Positions 43,674 through 52,417 of a DNA stretch of 64,000 nt are shown here, piece after piece. Each line of letters starts with the position of its first letter. Within the stretch, counting starts at the first letter, position 1. The stretch is from CAIWHR01 sp963734055 (GTDB lineage: Bacteria; Pseudomonadota; Gammaproteobacteria; Burkholderiales; Casimicrobiaceae). The position numbers were made by a program, and so were the translations under genes. Below the pieces are notes generated by a model. It did no database searches, was not told where the DNA came from, and was given only the letters and a program-made list of their open reading frames with translations. The DNA lies in the NCBI GenBank assembly GCA_963734055.1, contig CAVTFQ010000008.1, forward strand, positions 124,001 through 188,000. The letters are read 5' to 3'.

Positions 43674-43973
43674 ATGAAGAAGCTGTTGTGCGCATTGATC
43701 CTGTTCTCGTCGTTCGCGAGTTTGGCGGTCGGGGCCGATTCCCCGCCCACCACGGCGCCGGCCAAGCCTGCGACGTCCAAGGTCGACCCGGCGCTCGAGG
43801 CGGCGCACACCAAGGAGGACGTCAGGCGCCACCGGGTCATCGCTGCAGCGCACGAGGCGGCGGCCAAGTGTCAGGAATCCGGCAAGGATGAAGACCTTTG
43901 CGACGCCGAACTGCAGAAGGCGTGCAAGGGCATCGCGTACGGCAAGTATTGCGGGATGAAGCACCCGGACTAG
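43674..43973 (+). CDS. Small secreted Cys/His protein of the zinc cluster
   Basis: This 99-residue protein has a clear signal peptide (MKKLLCALILFSSFASLAVGA) and a GAAGGAG ribosome-binding site, 22 bp after the permease. The mature part has a Thr/Pro/Ala-rich linker, then a helical domain with four cysteines (AKCQES, LCDAE, KACKGI, KYCGMKH) and several histidines. I recognise no family. Its position suggests a periplasmic metal-binding partner of the ABC pair. Confidence 0.75.
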   Translation: MKKLLCALILFSSFASLAVGADSPPTTAPAKPATSKVDPALEAAHTKEDVRRHRVIAAAHEAAAKCQESGKDEDLCDAELQKACKGIAYGKYCGMKHPD

Positions 43974-44110
43974 CCCCACGGGTGCGGCTGGGGCGCAATT
44001 GCCTCGTTCTTTGCTGCGCCACGGCTTCGGTGAGGAGCTCGCAGCCGCGAATCAGTCGCATTGCGCGCCCGCGAGGCGCCCCGTCGCCAAAGCATTCGTG
44101 ACCGCTCATC

Positions 44111-44860
44111 GTGACTCTCGCCTGGATAGTGCTCGCCACTTTGACGACCGGCCTCCTCAGCGTCCTTGCCGCGGCGCCCGTGGCGTTTGTGTTTGCGAGA
44201 CGGCGGATCCCGTACTTTGTCAGCTACGCCGTCGGCGTTCTGTTGGCGGTGGCGTTCCTGGAGCTGTTGCCGGTGGCTGCATTCGCGTTTCCGTTGCGAC
44301 ACGTGTTCGCGACCGTGCTCGCCGGGATCTTCCTGTTCTTCCTGCTCGAGAAGGTTGCGCTGTGGCATCACGCTCATCCGATGCCGGCGGCGCCCTCCCT
44401 GTGGCAAGGCGTCCAACCGGCGGGGCCAATGATCCTGATCGGCGACGCTCTGCACAACTTCACGGACGGCATCCTTCTCGCCGCCGCCTTTCTGACCGAC
44501 GTGCAGCTCGGACTGGTCACGACCCTCGCCGTGGTCGCGCACGAAATTCCGCGAGAGATGGGGGATTTCGCGATCCTGCTGGATTCCGGGTTCTCGTGGC
44601 GCCGGGCGCTGTTCTGGAACGTCGCTTTCAGCCTGGCTGCGATCGGTGGCGGCATACTGGGGTACTTCGCGTTCTCTTTCGCAAGACCCGCTCTCCCGTA
44701 CGTCGTCGCGCTCGCGGCGGCAAGCTTCATCTACGTGGCGATTGCCGACCTGGTGCCGGGGCTGCATCGACATGCAACGGTGCGCGCAGCCATCGGCCAA
44801 TCGCTTGCCATCGCGCTCGGCGTCGCGTGCACGGCGGTCGCCGTCTACTACCTGGGCTAG
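44111..44860 (+). CDS. ZIP-family metal transporter
   Basis: This 249-residue inner-membrane ZIP permease imports divalent metals, most often Zn2+. About eight membrane helices are visible. The binuclear metal site residues lie in HNFTDGILLAA (TM4) and HEIPREMGDFAIL (TM5), which match the bacterial ZIP/ZupT signature. The start is GTG. It closes the zinc-linked cluster, although the 137-bp gap allows a separate promoter. Confidence 0.9.
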   Translation: MTLAWIVLATLTTGLLSVLAAAPVAFVFARRRIPYFVSYAVGVLLAVAFLELLPVAAFAFPLRHVFATVLAGIFLFFLLEKVALWHHAHPMPAAPSLWQGVQPAGPMILIGDALHNFTDGILLAAAFLTDVQLGLVTTLAVVAHEIPREMGDFAILLDSGFSWRRALFWNVAFSLAAIGGGILGYFAFSFARPALPYVVALAAASFIYVAIADLVPGLHRHATVRAAIGQSLAIALGVACTAVAVYYLG

Positions 44861-44921
44861 GCCGCAGCCCGAGCCTGTCATGCGTTGGCTGCGCAAGGCG
44901 GGATTGCCGCGCGCACCGTTC

Positions 44922-45557
44922 TCACTTGAGCATCTTGAACGCGTGCGTCCACTGGTTGCGGATGAAACCAGGGATGCACCAGAGGATGCAGAGCGGCTCG
45001 ATCGCGCGCGCGGCTTCCACGCCGCCCATGTCCTCCGTTTCCCAGCCGAACTGATCGAGGATCCGCGCCACCGTATCCTTCGCGGCAGCGTCGTCGCCGC
45101 AGATGAACATGGTCGGCCGCACCCCACCGAAATCCGGGTTCACCATGCGCGCGTTGCCCACGGAATTGAACGCCTTGACCCATTTCGCCGTCGGGATCTG
45201 CTTCTGCAGCCTCTCCATGAGCGACTCGTCCAGGCTCGTAAAGAATTTGAGTACGCCATTCTGCGGCGCGCCCCCGATGGGATTGGTAGCGTCAATGACC
45301 ACCTTGCCCTCGAGCGCGTCCGCGCCTGCAGCGGTGAGCGCGTCGGTCGCCACCGCGCCTTTCACCGCGAGTACTACGACTTCGCCGAACTTTGCAGCCT
45401 CCGCAAATCCCGAGACGCGGCCGTTGGGGTTCGCCTGCGCCCAGGCCGCAAGCTTCGCCGGATCGCGAGTGCCGATCACCACCTCGTGGCCGTGTTTCAG
45501 GAAGCCGCTCGCGAGCACACGCCCAACGTCGCCAGACCCGATAACACCAATCTTCAT
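44922..45557 (-). CDS. F420/NADP-type oxidoreductase (Rossmann)
   Basis: This 211-residue NADPH-binding protein is of the coenzyme F420-dependent NADP reductase family (NAD-binding F420 type). It opens MKIGVIGSGDVGRVLA with the dinucleotide fold, followed by the NADP-specific VVIGTRDPAK loop. Betaproteobacteria mostly lack F420, so it more likely uses NADP with another substrate. A GGAGGAC ribosome-binding site supports ATG 45557. An operator-like palindrome lies 35-54 bp upstream. Confidence 0.88.
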   Translation of the reverse strand: MKIGVIGSGDVGRVLASGFLKHGHEVVIGTRDPAKLAAWAQANPNGRVSGFAEAAKFGEVVVLAVKGAVATDALTAAGADALEGKVVIDATNPIGGAPQNGVLKFFTSLDESLMERLQKQIPTAKWVKAFNSVGNARMVNPDFGGVRPTMFICGDDAAAKDTVARILDQFGWETEDMGGVEAARAIEPLCILWCIPGFIRNQWTHAFKMLK

Positions 45558-45591
45558 TGCGTCCTCCTGCTGGATGGATGTGTCCGGATAT

Positions 45592-45611
45592 CCGACAGAC
45601 CAGTCTATCGG
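45592..45611. promoter_or_regulatory. TetR-type operator-like palindrome
   Basis: CCGACAGACCAGTCTATCGG is a near-perfect 20-bp inverted repeat (core AGACCAGTCT) just upstream of the F420-type oxidoreductase. Many TetR-family operators have this AGAC-GTCT core. No regulator gene is adjacent. Confidence 0.55.
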
Positions 45612-45817
45612 ATTGCGTGAGATCCGCGATAAGCGTTTCGGGAGAGGCGTAGTATGATTCAGGCTCCATTCGTCCACGACGCATTCGGCGACGGACCGGC
45701 GGATGTTTATCATTGTTACGCGGTCTTGACGCCAGCACCCGACGTCGCCTCATGCCGTAGTTCTGATCGGGACGCTGGCGGAGCTCGTCCTTCGTCTTCC
45801 ATCCCGTTTTCGACTCC

Positions 45818-46822
45818 ATGCGCAACAAGTGGACGTGGATCCTGCTTGCGGTCGCCCTCGGGGCCGGCGTCGCCTTCTGGTGGTGGCGCGAAGGTCCGGT
45901 TACCGTAACGCTCGTCACTCCGATCCGGGGTCCGGCCGTGGAAGCGATCTACGCCACGGGAAGCGTCGAGCCCACGATCAGCATGCCGATCGCTCCCCGT
46001 ATCGCGGGCCGTCTCGTCGCCTTGAACGCCGACGAAGGCAGTTCCGTCCGCAAGGGCCAGGTGCTGGCGAAGCTCGACGACTCGGATCTCGCGAGCACCG
46101 TCGAGGAGCTGGAGGCGCGTGCCAAGTACGCGCGCGCCCAGTACGACCGCACGCAAGACCTCGTCGCGCGCGGCTTCATGTCCAAGGGCGAGCTCGACCG
46201 CACGCGCGCCGATCTCGACGCCGCGGAGGCATCACTCAGGCGCGCTCGCGCGCAGCGTGACTTCATGTCGCTTGCCGCGCCCGCCGACGGCACCGTCATC
46301 CGGCGCGATGGCGAGATCGGGCAGTACATCCCCGCCGGCCAGCCGGTGTTTCACCTCTCGTGCTGCGCGCCGCTGCGCGTCACGGCGGAAGTGGACGAGG
46401 AAGACATCCCGCGCGTGCATGCCGGGCAGAAGGTGGTGCTGCATGCCGATGCCCTGCCCGATCGCGTCTTCGACGGCGAGGTGAGCGAGATCACCCCCAA
46501 GGGCGATCCCGTCGCGCGAAGCTATCGCGTCCGGATCAAACTCGCGGACCCGAGTCCGTTCCGGGTCGGCATGACGGTGGACGCGAATCTCATCGTCGCC
46601 GAGCGGGCGAACGCGCTCTTGCTGCCCGCCACGGCGATCAAGGACGGCGCGGTATGGGTTGTCTCGGAGGGCAAGCTCCACCGGCAGCCGGTGAAGACGG
46701 GCGTGGCGGGAAACGGACGCATCGAGATCACCGGCGGGCTGAGCGCCGACGCCCGGGTCGTGGCAACGCCGACCGACGAGCTGCGCGAGGGTCGCGGCGT
46801 CCGGAGTCGAGCGCCGAAGTAG
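45818..46822 (+). CDS. HlyD/MacA-type periplasmic adaptor
   Basis: This 334-residue membrane fusion protein has an N-terminal membrane anchor (WILLAVALGAGVAFWWW), a lipoyl domain split around a coiled-coil hairpin (residues ~80-135) and a beta-barrel domain (ITPKGDPVARSYRVRIKL). It would link an inner-membrane ABC permease to outer partners. The permease and ATPase genes follow, forming a MacAB/DevBCA-like tripartite set. The start ATG 45818 begins the anchor. Confidence 0.92.
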   Translation: MRNKWTWILLAVALGAGVAFWWWREGPVTVTLVTPIRGPAVEAIYATGSVEPTISMPIAPRIAGRLVALNADEGSSVRKGQVLAKLDDSDLASTVEELEARAKYARAQYDRTQDLVARGFMSKGELDRTRADLDAAEASLRRARAQRDFMSLAAPADGTVIRRDGEIGQYIPAGQPVFHLSCCAPLRVTAEVDEEDIPRVHAGQKVVLHADALPDRVFDGEVSEITPKGDPVARSYRVRIKLADPSPFRVGMTVDANLIVAERANALLLPATAIKDGAVWVVSEGKLHRQPVKTGVAGNGRIEITGGLSADARVVATPTDELREGRGVRSRAPK

Positions 46823-46836
46823 CGCGGGAACATCCA

Positions 46837-48081
46837 GTGGCCATCCGGCTCGACGTCGCCGTCGCCCATCTCGTCCATCGGAAGCGCCCGACGCTCGTCT
46901 CCCTGAGCGGGGTCGTGCTGGGCGTCGCCTTCTTTCTCGCCGTGTCTTCGCTGATGCGCGGCTCCGAGAAGGATTTCATCAAGCGTCTGGTCGACAACAG
47001 TCCCCACATCACGGTGTCGGACGAGTTCCGGTCGCCGCGCGCCCAGCCAGCCGCGCTGCGCTGGAACGAAGGCGCAGTGGCCGTGAGCAACGTCAAGCCG
47101 CAGACCGAAACCCGCGGCATCCGCGGCTACCGGCAGAAGCTCGACTTCATCGAATCGCTGCCCGGCGTGCGCGTCGCCCCGGTGCTGCAGGGGTCGGCCG
47201 TGCTCACCTTCGCCGGTCAACAGCAAAGCGTGAGTCTCTCCGGCGTGGTTCCGGAGCGGATGAAATCCGTGTCGACGATCGAGGACAAGATGATTCGCGG
47301 CACGCTCGAGGACCTTGCCGCCAATCCCAACGGCATCATCATCGGCAAGAGCCTCGCCGACAAGTTCAACCTGCAGGTAGGCAGCACCGTGAGCGTGCTG
47401 GCGGCGAGCGGGACGGCTCGCACGATGAAGGTCGTCGGCATCTTTCGCACGGGCAACGTAAGCTACGACGAAGGGCAGGCCTTCGTGCTGCTCAAGCGCT
47501 CGCAGGTCCTGCTCGACCGCCCGAACCGCGTGAACCGCTTCATCATCCAGCTCGCCGATCCTTACGCCGCCTACGACGTCGCGAAGCGGATCGAGGATAC
47601 GATCGGCTACAAGTCCGTTTCGTGGCGGGAGGCCTCGGAGGACCTGCTCTCCGTGCTCGTCATTCGCAACATCATCATGTACAGCGTGGTCGCGGCGATA
47701 CTCGTGGTCGCCTCTTTCGGCATCTACAACACGCTGTCCACGATCGTCATGGAGAAGACGCGCGACATTGCCATCCTCAAGTCGATGGGATTCCACGCGA
47801 GCGACGTGCGCATCATCTTCCTCATCGAGGGCATCGTCATCGGGGCGATCGGCAGCGTTCTCGGGGTCGTGCTGGGGATCGGGTTGATGAAGGTGTTGTC
47901 GGTGATCGAGATCAAGCCGCCGGGAATGACCGAGGTCGTGCACTTGCCCGTCTGGTGGGGGCCCGAGCAGTACGCGCTAGCCGCCGCGTTCGCCCTCGCC
48001 TCGTGCATCGCGGCGGCCTACCTCCCAGCGCGGCGCGCCGGGCGCGTGCATCCGGTCGACATCCTGCGAGGGGCGGGATGA
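46837..48081 (+). CDS. FtsX-like ABC permease (DevC/MacB type)
   Basis: This 414-residue permease starts at GTG 46837. One N-terminal helix (PTLVSLSGVVLGVAFFLAVS) precedes a large periplasmic domain. Three C-terminal helices follow, with the FtsX signature IYNTLSTIVMEKTRDIAILKSMG. It lies between the adaptor and ATPase genes and overlaps the ATPase start by 4 bp. The exported substrate is unknown; DevBCA systems move glycolipids and MacAB systems move toxins or macrolides. Confidence 0.9.
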   Translation: MAIRLDVAVAHLVHRKRPTLVSLSGVVLGVAFFLAVSSLMRGSEKDFIKRLVDNSPHITVSDEFRSPRAQPAALRWNEGAVAVSNVKPQTETRGIRGYRQKLDFIESLPGVRVAPVLQGSAVLTFAGQQQSVSLSGVVPERMKSVSTIEDKMIRGTLEDLAANPNGIIIGKSLADKFNLQVGSTVSVLAASGTARTMKVVGIFRTGNVSYDEGQAFVLLKRSQVLLDRPNRVNRFIIQLADPYAAYDVAKRIEDTIGYKSVSWREASEDLLSVLVIRNIIMYSVVAAILVVASFGIYNTLSTIVMEKTRDIAILKSMGFHASDVRIIFLIEGIVIGAIGSVLGVVLGIGLMKVLSVIEIKPPGMTEVVHLPVWWGPEQYALAAAFALASCIAAAYLPARRAGRVHPVDILRGAG

Positions 48082-48860
48082 TCGCCGCCGGGCCGCCCCA
48101 GGACGCGAACTCGTCCCCGTCGAGCGCCAGCGCGGCGGCGGCAGGCACAAGCGCCAACCTGCACCATGCCAGCGTCGTGCTCCGCACCGAGAATGTCGTG
48201 CGCCGGCTCGAGGGCGAAGTCCCGGTGACGCTCGTCAACGGGGTGACGCTGGAAATCGAACGCGGCCAGTTCGTGTGCATCATGGGGCCATCGGGCTCGG
48301 GCAAGTCGTCGCTCCTCTATCTGCTCGGGCTGCTCGACGTGCCGAGCGAGGGGCGCATCTGGCTCGACGGCGAGGACACCTCGCGCTACGGCGAAGACGA
48401 GCTCGCCAATCGCCGACTGGAGAAACTGGGCTTCGTCTTCCAGTTCCATTTTCTGCTCGCCGAATTCTCGGTGCTTGACAACGTGCGGCTGCCCATGCGC
48501 CGGCTGGGGAGGTTGGGCGAGGCGGCGTCGCGGACGCGCGCCATGGAGCTGCTTGCCCAGCTCGGCATTGCCGAACAAAGCGCCAAGCACCCGCACCAGC
48601 TGTCGGGCGGCCAGCGACAGCGAGTCGCCATCGCGCGCGCACTCGCAAACGACCCGCTCGTCGTCCTCGCGGACGAGCCCACCGGCAATCTCGATTCTGC
48701 GGCGAGCGCCAACGTGCAGCAGATCCTGCGCGAGCTCGCGCACGCGAAGGGGCAGACGGTCGTCGCCGTGACGCACGATGCCCGCTTCGCCGCCGTTGCC
48801 GACCGCCGCATCGGGATCGTCGACGGCAAGATCAATGCCGAATGGCCACCCGCGGGTTAG
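48078..48860 (+). CDS. ABC transporter ATP-binding protein
   Basis: This 260-residue ATPase partners the FtsX-like permease. Walker A GPSGSGKSS, signature LSGGQRQRVAIARAL and Walker B VVLADEPTGNLDS are intact. The first ~30 residues are a low-complexity Ser/Ala extension absent from most MacB-type ATPases, so translation may instead begin further in, although no better start is seen. It is the third gene of the adaptor-permease-ATPase operon. Confidence 0.92.
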   Translation: MIAAGPPQDANSSPSSASAAAAGTSANLHHASVVLRTENVVRRLEGEVPVTLVNGVTLEIERGQFVCIMGPSGSGKSSLLYLLGLLDVPSEGRIWLDGEDTSRYGEDELANRRLEKLGFVFQFHFLLAEFSVLDNVRLPMRRLGRLGEAASRTRAMELLAQLGIAEQSAKHPHQLSGGQRQRVAIARALANDPLVVLADEPTGNLDSAASANVQQILRELAHAKGQTVVAVTHDARFAAVADRRIGIVDGKINAEWPPAG

Positions 48861-49035
48861 GCGCATGCCGCGCGGGCAATCCGCGCATCGGTCGCCATGC
48901 TGCCCTGTTCTCTGCGATGCGCGCGTTAGGTTGCGCTAGACTTGAATTCGAGTCAGGTTAGCGTCATTGGCGCGTCAGTGCGTTAGCGAAAGCCGGACGG
49001 GGCTTGATGTAACGTCGATAAGCTCGAGGAGGGCC

Positions 49036-49362
49036 ATGGATTCGCGCACCTTGAGAAGGAAATTCGCCGCAGGGCTGGTCACCGGGTTGCGCGTCGTTTG
49101 GCCGATCCTGTCCATACTGCTCGGCCTGATCGTTGCGCTCGGGCTCGTCATCGGCGCGATCGAGGGCTGGTCGGTACACGAGTCGATCTATTTCGCGTTC
49201 GTATCGGGCCTGACAATCGGCTACGGCGACCTTGCGCCCAAGTCACTGCTAACTCGCCTGTTGGCGATACTGATCGGGATATGCGGCGTGTTGTTGACCG
49301 CGCTCGTCGCCGCGGTTGCCGTGAAGGCATTGACAGGGGCCACGGATGACCGCACGGGATGA
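49036..49362 (+). CDS. Small two-TM potassium channel
   Basis: This 108-residue ion channel subunit has two membrane helices flanking a pore loop with the K+ selectivity filter TIGYGDLAP. This is the minimal KcsA-like pore (Ion_trans_2) without a regulatory domain. ATG 49036 has a CGAGGAGGGCC ribosome-binding site. It should form tetramers in the inner membrane. Confidence 0.88.
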   Translation: MDSRTLRRKFAAGLVTGLRVVWPILSILLGLIVALGLVIGAIEGWSVHESIYFAFVSGLTIGYGDLAPKSLLTRLLAILIGICGVLLTALVAAVAVKALTGATDDRTG

Positions 49363-49566
49363 GCGGCGTGGAGTCGAACGACCGCTTGTGCGATCTCCGC
49401 CAGGTAGGTGCATGACCGAGTTCGGCTCGGAACAACCACTCGTGCTGCTGCAAAGCAGCCGCTCGTCGAGTGCCCTAACGCTGGAGATCACCGGCCGCGA
49501 AGGCGGGCGACGCTCGCTGTAGCGGGTCCGGTGCATCGACGGTTTGGGCGTCATCCCTGGACCGCG

Positions 49567-49863
49567 TCACGGCCGGATATTTTCCACGAGCGCGGCAATC
49601 TGCACGAACTCGACGCTGGGGCGCACACCGTAGAGATCGGCTACCCCCTCGAGCAGCTCATCGGTGAAGAACGCTTTGGCGGCCTCCTCTGAATCCCATA
49701 CGTAGAAATTCGCGGCCTCACGCTTCCCGCCATTGAGCGTGAAAGCCTTTGAGCGTAGCCCCGGCATTCCTTCGAACCTTACGCGCGCGGTCTCGGCGGT
49801 CTTCCGCACGGCTCGCTCATCGAAGTTGTCTCCGTAGCGGAATGTAACGAATACGGCGATCAT
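49567..49863 (-). CDS. ABM-fold (YdhR-like) monooxygenase-type protein
   Basis: This 98-residue ferredoxin-like dimeric alpha/beta barrel protein begins MIAVFVTFRYGDNFDERAV and contains FEGMPGLRSKAF and FYVWDSEEAAKAFF, features of YdhR/antibiotic biosynthesis monooxygenase families. The precise substrate is unknown. ATG 49863 has an excellent AAAGGAG ribosome-binding site; the upstream open frame is rejected. Confidence 0.85.
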   Translation of the reverse strand: MIAVFVTFRYGDNFDERAVRKTAETARVRFEGMPGLRSKAFTLNGGKREAANFYVWDSEEAAKAFFTDELLEGVADLYGVRPSVEFVQIAALVENIRP

Positions 49864-49913
49864 GTCGCACTCCTTTCGACGTAGTCGTCGAGTCCCTCTC
49901 AGCGCCCGACGTA

Positions 49914-50048
49914 TCACGCTAACCGGCCGGCCGTGCCGATGCATCGAGTCCGGTCGGCCCATTGATCACAAGCCTCGAGCGGATGCTGACCGATGATGCG
50001 GTGCAACTCGTCGGACCGTGTTTCTTCGAAATGCGCCGGCACGTACAT
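49914..50048 (-). pseudogene. N-terminal remnant of a PaiB-like FMN-binding regulator
   Basis: A 44-codon frame with a GGAGGA ribosome-binding site starts MYVPAHFEETRSDELHRIIG, which matches the N-terminus of PaiB-type FMN-binding negative regulators (about 200 aa). After QHPLEA the similarity stops and the frame closes. The remaining four fifths of the gene are missing, so this is a truncated remnant. Confidence 0.6.
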
Positions 50049-50465
50049 CGCTGCTCCTCCGTCGGTCTTCCCAACGCCGGATCGCGGTTCAGTCTACTAG
50101 GCGGGTGCCGCAGCGGTACTTCACGGCGAGGTCATGTTGTTTCGTTTGTTTCGCGGGGGACGCGCGCGGGGTAGTTCGCGCCGGCCTCATCGGGATGGAC
50201 GCATTACGCCATTGCATCCTTGTGCTTGGTGAATCGGCATTCGCGGGGTCCTGCCAAGCAGACTGACGAGCCCGGGGCTGTTCGCACCGGCGGCCGTTTA
50301 GCCTGAATCGGCGACACGTCGATCCCATGCGACATCGTCGCCGACCTAAGCCATTCGGTCGAGCGAGCGTCCGCTTCGGGCGATTCGGCGACGGCCGATG
50401 CTCGGTGATCGCGCGAGCCCGGAGCGGCCGCAGGCGGACACGGCCATGTGCGTTTCGTGGCGACC
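50049..50465. other. Gene-free 417-bp region
   Basis: No convincing coding frame, terminator or repeat is seen between the paiB remnant and the marC-like gene. It may be further decayed sequence. Confidence 0.5.
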
Positions 50466-51122
50466 TCACACTGCCAGGGATCGCAGTAGCGCGCTCGTGC
50501 CGTTCCAGGCGATTTGCACGCCTATGCATAGCAGGATGAAGGCGGACAGGCGCAACAGAACGTTCATTCCCGTCTCTCCGATGATCCTGTTCAGTCGGTG
50601 AGCGTTCCGGTATGCGATGAATACCGACGCACCCACGAGGGTCAGGCCGATTAGCACTGCCGGGCCATCGACGAGCAACGATCGCACGCTGTGCGGGTGA
50701 TTGGCTCCGATGGTTATCGCCACGGAGATCGATCCCGGACCGACGGTGAGCGGCATGGTCAGCGGGTAGAAGGCGGGACTGCGCCGCGGACCCGTGCTTT
50801 CGGGTGATGGGCGGTCAAGCGCACCAGGTTCGTGGAGAAGCCGCCACCCGAGGGCGCAGACCACGAGGCCACCCCCGACCTGTACCACCGGCACCGATAG
50901 CCCGAAGAACTCGAGCACGTAGCTCCCGGTGGCCACCGACGCCAGCAAGAGCACAAATGCATTGACCGACACCTGCCGCGCAAGCGATGCGCGCTCCGAC
51001 TCCGTGTACGCGGACGTCATGGCGAGGAAGATTGGCGCGCCGCCAATAGGATTGATAATCGGAAAGAGTGCAGCGAAGACAAGCAATACACCCTCGACGA
51101 TCTGGCGCAGTTCTGCAGTCAT
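50466..51122 (-). CDS. MarC-family membrane protein
   Basis: This 218-residue protein has six membrane helices and the MarC family segments FPIINPIGGAPIFLAMT and AFYPLTMPLTVGPGSISVAITIGA. The family was once linked to multiple antibiotic resistance, but its function remains unproven. ATG 51122 (MTAELRQIVEG) is preferred to an upstream in-frame ATG at 51305, because the extension is non-hydrophobic and atypical. Confidence 0.9.
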   Translation of the reverse strand: MTAELRQIVEGVLLVFAALFPIINPIGGAPIFLAMTSAYTESERASLARQVSVNAFVLLLASVATGSYVLEFFGLSVPVVQVGGGLVVCALGWRLLHEPGALDRPSPESTGPRRSPAFYPLTMPLTVGPGSISVAITIGANHPHSVRSLLVDGPAVLIGLTLVGASVFIAYRNAHRLNRIIGETGMNVLLRLSAFILLCIGVQIAWNGTSALLRSLAV

Positions 51123-51582
51123 GCGGGCGGTAAGGGTCAGGTGGTGCCGATTCCCCAGGTTGGCCTTCGAAAATCGCTGGCGGGCTCGGGCGCGGGCAAT
51201 TGCGGAGTGCGCTGTGAACTCGCCGTCCTCTGTCGGGAAGCATCGGCTTCTGGCCGAAGGAAGACTACAGGATCTGCTACCGATCGGGTGGAGATGCCGC
51301 GGCAAGTGTACCGCCGCATCTCACTGCGTTCGACGGCCGCTCGGGGGTGTGTCCGAGTGTCCAGGCGGGCCGGTCGCCGACTACGGACACGAATCAACCC
51401 CGTGGCAGTGGGCCCGGGGTCGGCGATGGCGCCGCCCGACGACGTACTGTCTGTCATTGGCCGGACCGAGACATTGGCGCGAGCGCCCGCTCGCAGGCGT
51501 CACGGAAAGCAGGCGGAGGAGCCCGTTGCCGTCCAAAAGATCGACGCTTGACCCCGTACCACCGACCCCACCACAATCATCC
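51123..51582. other. Gene-free 460-bp divergent region
   Basis: The space between marC-like (minus) and the cyclase gene (plus) shows no recognised coding sequence, repeat or clear promoter. Confidence 0.5.
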
Positions 51583-52275
51583 ATGCGCACCAACGTCAGC
51601 GCTGTCGACGGCTTCGAGTCCGTGGTCGCGACCGTCGCGTTCGTCGATCTGGCGGGCTTCAGCGCGATAACGGACGTCTATGGAGATGAGTCCGCAATCG
51701 CGGTGCTTGGGCACTTCGAGGCGTTGGTGAGCCAGGCGCTCGGGGAGCATGGGCCGCCGATCAAGTGGATCGGTGACGAAGCGATGTTTGGATTTCCTGA
51801 CCCGGCGACCGCCCTCCAGGTGCTCGGACGCCTGATTCCAGCCTGTCGATCCGAGCCACGGATTCCACTGACCAGGACGGGGCTTAACCACGGGCCCGTA
51901 CTCCGCAGATCGAACGACCTCTTCGGTTCGACAGTCAACATCGCGGCGCGAATCGCCGCCTTTGCGTCTCCGGGACAATTGCTGGCGACCCAGGCGGTCG
52001 CCAACATCGCGGCAGAATCCGGAATCGTTGCGCAGGACGTGGGGAAGGTGGCGCTGCGATCGATTGCCGACCAAGTGTCGCTCTACTCCATCGAGTTCGC
52101 GCCGGCCTTCGATCCCGCTTGGATAGATCCAGTGTGCAAGATGCTCGCGCCTTATGCGGCATACCGCAGAACCACGCCGACGGAGCCATGGTTTTGTTCT
52201 GAACGTTGCGCCGAGGCCTATCGACGGTCACCGGAAATCTATCCTCGTGGAACGAAGGGCTCGGACCCTGCATAG
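51583..52275 (+). CDS. Class III adenylate/guanylate cyclase fused to a YHS domain
   Basis: This 230-residue cytoplasmic protein has a class III nucleotide cyclase domain at residues ~10-165: metal-binding aspartates in FVDLAGFS and WIGDEAMF, and the transition-state Asn/Arg in GSTVNIAARIA. Residues ~187-221 form a YHS/TRASH-like metal-binding module (DPVCKM...WFCSERCAEAY) with three cysteines. No sensor or membrane domain precedes the cyclase. I infer that metal binding to the YHS part could regulate cyclic nucleotide synthesis. The ATG is chosen at the start of domain similarity. Confidence 0.85.
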   Translation: MRTNVSAVDGFESVVATVAFVDLAGFSAITDVYGDESAIAVLGHFEALVSQALGEHGPPIKWIGDEAMFGFPDPATALQVLGRLIPACRSEPRIPLTRTGLNHGPVLRRSNDLFGSTVNIAARIAAFASPGQLLATQAVANIAAESGIVAQDVGKVALRSIADQVSLYSIEFAPAFDPAWIDPVCKMLAPYAAYRRTTPTEPWFCSERCAEAYRRSPEIYPRGTKGSDPA

Positions 52276-52417
52276 GTTCGTCGACGCGCCTCTGCGGCAA
52301 CGCCGGCTGCCGTCGTCTTCCCGCTTTTCTATCGAATGTAAGATTCCCCGGGCGAGATCGAGTGCGCAAGCCCGCGTCCAGCCGCGGTCGGCCGACGTGC
52401 AAAGTAGAATCCGCAAT

